IMG/VR virus record: IMGVR_UViG_3300043449_002153
Coordinates: 1 to 28,444 of that record
DNA: 28,444 nt
Source: a virus
Direction: 5' to 3' (one strand)
In this document: piece after piece, positions 27,162-28,444 of the stretch
Numbering within the stretch: the first letter of the stretch is position 1
Layout of the letters: each line of letters starts with the position of its first letter
Translations under genes and position numbers: made by a program
The notes under the pieces: generated by a model
What the model saw: only the letters and a program-made list of their open reading frames with translations
What the model was told of the DNA's origin: nothing
Database searches by the model: none

Positions 27162-27748
27162 TCGACCTCCTCCGGGGCGGGATGCCCGAGGGCCACGATG
27201 GCCCGTTCCACCGACTCCTCGGACGGATACCCGCCTTGACCGTCCCGGTCCTCCAGCTCACGCTGCTCGTTCGCCCACAGCCAATCCCAGACTTCCTGGG
27301 TCAGCCCTTCGGGCAGGTCCCCATCCCGGTCTGACCCACGCCAGACCTGACCCACGACACTTTCCAAGTTCTCCCAAGTCTGTTCGTATTCCATTCTGGA
27401 ATACTCCTCCTCGTCAAGGACGGGGTTCTCCTCCAGACGGTCCTGAAGGTCGCAGTAGGCCTTGAAGGCCTCCGTGATCTTGCCCTCCGAGTCATAGACC
27501 CGGATCGACCAGCCATCCACCCACCCACAGGCCCAGTGCCGGTGGCTTTCCTCAATGGCATCCTCATACTCCCGCATGACCTTGGCGATCTGCTTGGCGT
27601 TGGATTGTTCCAGCAGACCCGAGTCCCGATTGTGGGTGTACACAATGCACCATTTGTCCGCATCCTCAGGCATGGGATGCCACCCAAAGGCCTGGAATTT
27701 CATCCAGTTCCCCACCAGTTCCTGCGCCCGCTCTGTGTACTTGCACAT
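27158..27748 (-). CDS. conserved phage-type acidic protein
   Basis: A 196-residue acidic protein with many Trp and Glu. Motifs include MCKYTERAQELVGNWM at the start and ANEQRELEDRDGQGGYPSEE near the end, a pattern resembling phage hypothetical proteins of no known role. The ATG at 27748 has only AGGGG nearby, a weaker site than its neighbours. It is first after a two-copy element array (55 bp). Confidence 0.72.
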   Translation of the reverse strand: MCKYTERAQELVGNWMKFQAFGWHPMPEDADKWCIVYTHNRDSGLLEQSNAKQIAKVMREYEDAIEESHRHWACGWVDGWSIRVYDSEGKITEAFKAYCDLQDRLEENPVLDEEEYSRMEYEQTWENLESVVGQVWRGSDRDGDLPEGLTQEVWDWLWANEQRELEDRDGQGGYPSEESVERAIVALGHPAPEEVE

Positions 27749-27802
27749 GTCTTGCCCCTGTGTGTTGTGTGTGTCCGAGAAGCTTTCGCCTCTCACCCCT
27801 AT

Positions 27803-27879
27803 TGCAGTTCGCCGGAGGTTTGGCTCACGGAGGTTTGCCTGGGGGATTGTAGGAGTGCAGTTCGCTTGCTGTTTGACTC
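27803..27879 (-). promoter_or_regulatory. two-copy array of the 24-bp element
   Basis: Copies at 27803-27826 (GAGCCAAAC-N8-AACTGCA, then ATAGGGGTG) and 27856-27879 (GAGTCAAAC-N8-AACTGCA, then CTCCTA), 53 bp apart, the only array with the shorter step. The proximal copy is 55 bp from the ATG at 27748. An AAAATT block lies upstream of the distal copy. Confidence 0.76.
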
Positions 27880-27890
27880 ATAAAATTTTG

Positions 27891-27910
27891 ACCGGCCAGG
27901 ATCGGCCGGT
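27891..27910. repeat. CCGGCC palindrome beside the element array
   Basis: A perfect 7-bp inverted repeat ACCGGCC-N6-GGCCGGT next to the distal repeat copy. Confidence 0.65.
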
Positions 27911-27923
27911 ACTTCCGGAAACG

Positions 27924-27957
27924 AAAAAAAGCCCGGGAGGGTTTCCCCTCCCAGGCC
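27924..27957 (-). terminator. intrinsic terminator after the small membrane protein
   Basis: On the minus strand GCCTGGGAGGG pairs with CCCTCCCGGGC around a 4-base loop and is followed by seven T residues. It is nearly identical in stem and loop to the one at 24380-24413. Confidence 0.9.
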
Positions 27958-27962
27958 CCTGG

Positions 27963-28163
27963 TCAGTCGCAGTAAAACAGCAGAGCCAAACCGATTGCCC
28001 CCATGCCCGCGGTCCCCAGGGCCACCGCCCCCAGGTTCCCTGCAAAAACCCCGTTGGCTATGTTGGCCACCGTGTCCATCATGCACACGGAGACCACCAG
28101 CATCGTGGTGGACATCAGACCCACGCCCACGCTTTCCATGGCCAGACTGACAAATCGTCTCAT
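27963..28163 (-). CDS. small two-helix membrane protein
   Basis: A 66-residue protein with two probable membrane segments (SVGVGLMSTTMLVVSVCMM and LGTAGMGAIGLALLFYC) joined by a short loop. The N-terminus MRRF is basic, so it likely faces the cytoplasm. AAGGAG lies 8 bases before the ATG at 28163, after a terminator hairpin and the shared leader. No holin family is recognised, though the size and topology would allow one. Confidence 0.7.
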   Translation of the reverse strand: MRRFVSLAMESVGVGLMSTTMLVVSVCMMDTVANIANGVFAGNLGAVALGTAGMGAIGLALLFYCD

Positions 28164-28184
28164 CGCCCTTCTCCTTGTTGCCGC

Positions 28185-28213
28185 AAAAACCCGGGGGCAC
28201 AGTACCCCCGGGT
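28185..28213 (-). terminator. intrinsic terminator after the gene at the window edge
   Basis: On the minus strand ACCCGGGGG pairs with CCCCCGGGT around a 7-base loop and is followed by five T residues. The shared leader for the membrane-protein gene begins right after it. Confidence 0.85.
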
Positions 28214-28225
28214 GGGATCGACCTG

Positions 28226-28444
28226 CTAGGCCAGCATTTTCTCCGCTTTGCGGAGCATCTCGCTCGCCATCTTTTCCAGTTCCCGGACGGTGGTCTGACC
28301 GTACACCACCACCCGGGCCTCCGCATCCGACTCCCCGCACTGCGGGCCATCCCACGCCACATCCCAGTAGTCGGCCACGCCGAAGCAGTCATCAGCCCGC
28401 CACACGGACAGACGCACCATGCCTGGCCCGTACCCGTCTTCCCG
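28226..28444 (-). CDS. hypothetical protein, probably cut by the window edge
   Basis: At least 64 residues from an ATG at 28420, but the frame stays open to the edge and no clear ribosome binding site precedes that ATG, so the true start is probably outside. VWRADDCFGVADYWDVAWDG suggests strands; the end (VRELEKMASEMLRKAEKMLA) is a helix. A terminator follows. Function unknown. Confidence 0.6.
   Translation of the reverse strand, partial: REDGYGPGMVRLSVWRADDCFGVADYWDVAWDGPQCGESDAEARVVVYGQTTVRELEKMASEMLRKAEKMLA

Noticed and set aside
11262-27879. The 24-bp element as a sigma54 promoter
   Set aside because: Sigma54 needs TGGC before TGC with about 4-5 bases between on the same strand; here the TTTGGC and TGCA blocks are in the reverse order and 8 bases apart.

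Overview
The window looks like part of a large tailed-phage genome, with a plasmid-borne accessory region as the alternative. Nearly all genes are very short (about 30-200 codons), densely packed on the minus strand with ATGA, TGATG or TAATG junctions, and most have strong AGGAGG-type ribosome binding sites. Recognisable families fit a phage: an ArdA-type antirestriction protein, a GP88-like protein, two DNA-methyltransferase-like proteins, a macro-domain protein, a divergent sigma-like factor, a LexA-type DNA-binding domain without a protease, an Ig-like domain protein and many small zinc-binding proteins. No capsid, tail, terminase, polymerase, integrase or tRNA gene was seen, so this is an accessory or early-type region. 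The host cannot be named beyond a bacterium using Shine-Dalgarno starts.

Layout, read right to left in the direction of most transcription. 28.4-18.8 kb: transcription units of one to eight genes, each ending in a GC-rich hairpin with a T-run, then (usually) a CCGGCC palindrome, then two or three copies of a 24-bp bipartite element, then the next genes. 18.8-11.3 kb: one long run of small genes without strong terminators but with single copies of the same element at four internal junctions. 11.2-7.8 kb: small genes including a SWIM-type zinc protein, mini membrane proteins and the LexA-like regulator. 7.8-6.7 kb: one plus-strand Cys-rich gene and about 650 bp with no convincing gene but strong RNA-like secondary structure. 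6.7-5.1 kb: sigma-like factor, macro-domain protein, terminator, acetyltransferase. 5.1-0 kb: an apparent operon from a sigma70-like promoter through a 744-residue cytosine methyltransferase to small hypothetical proteins.

The main discovery is the 24-bp element. On the minus strand it reads GAGCCAAAC-N8-AACTGCA, and I count 18 copies, all in the same orientation with the same 8-bp gap, all between 11.2 and 27.9 kb. Each array begins 21-58 bp before a start codon. Where no terminator precedes it, the element overlaps the last codons of the upstream gene and supplies its stop. Tandem copies lie 62-64 bp or 53 bp apart, close to whole turns of DNA. This looks like a phage-specific promoter or activator-site system. 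The sigma-like factor encoded at 6.1-6.7 kb is a candidate reader, but that link is inference.

Functionally, methyltransferases plus ArdA suggest evasion of host restriction, the macro domain and acetyltransferase suggest handling of modified nucleotides or proteins, and the sigma-like and LexA-like proteins suggest transcriptional control. Most of the remaining genes have no function I can recognise.
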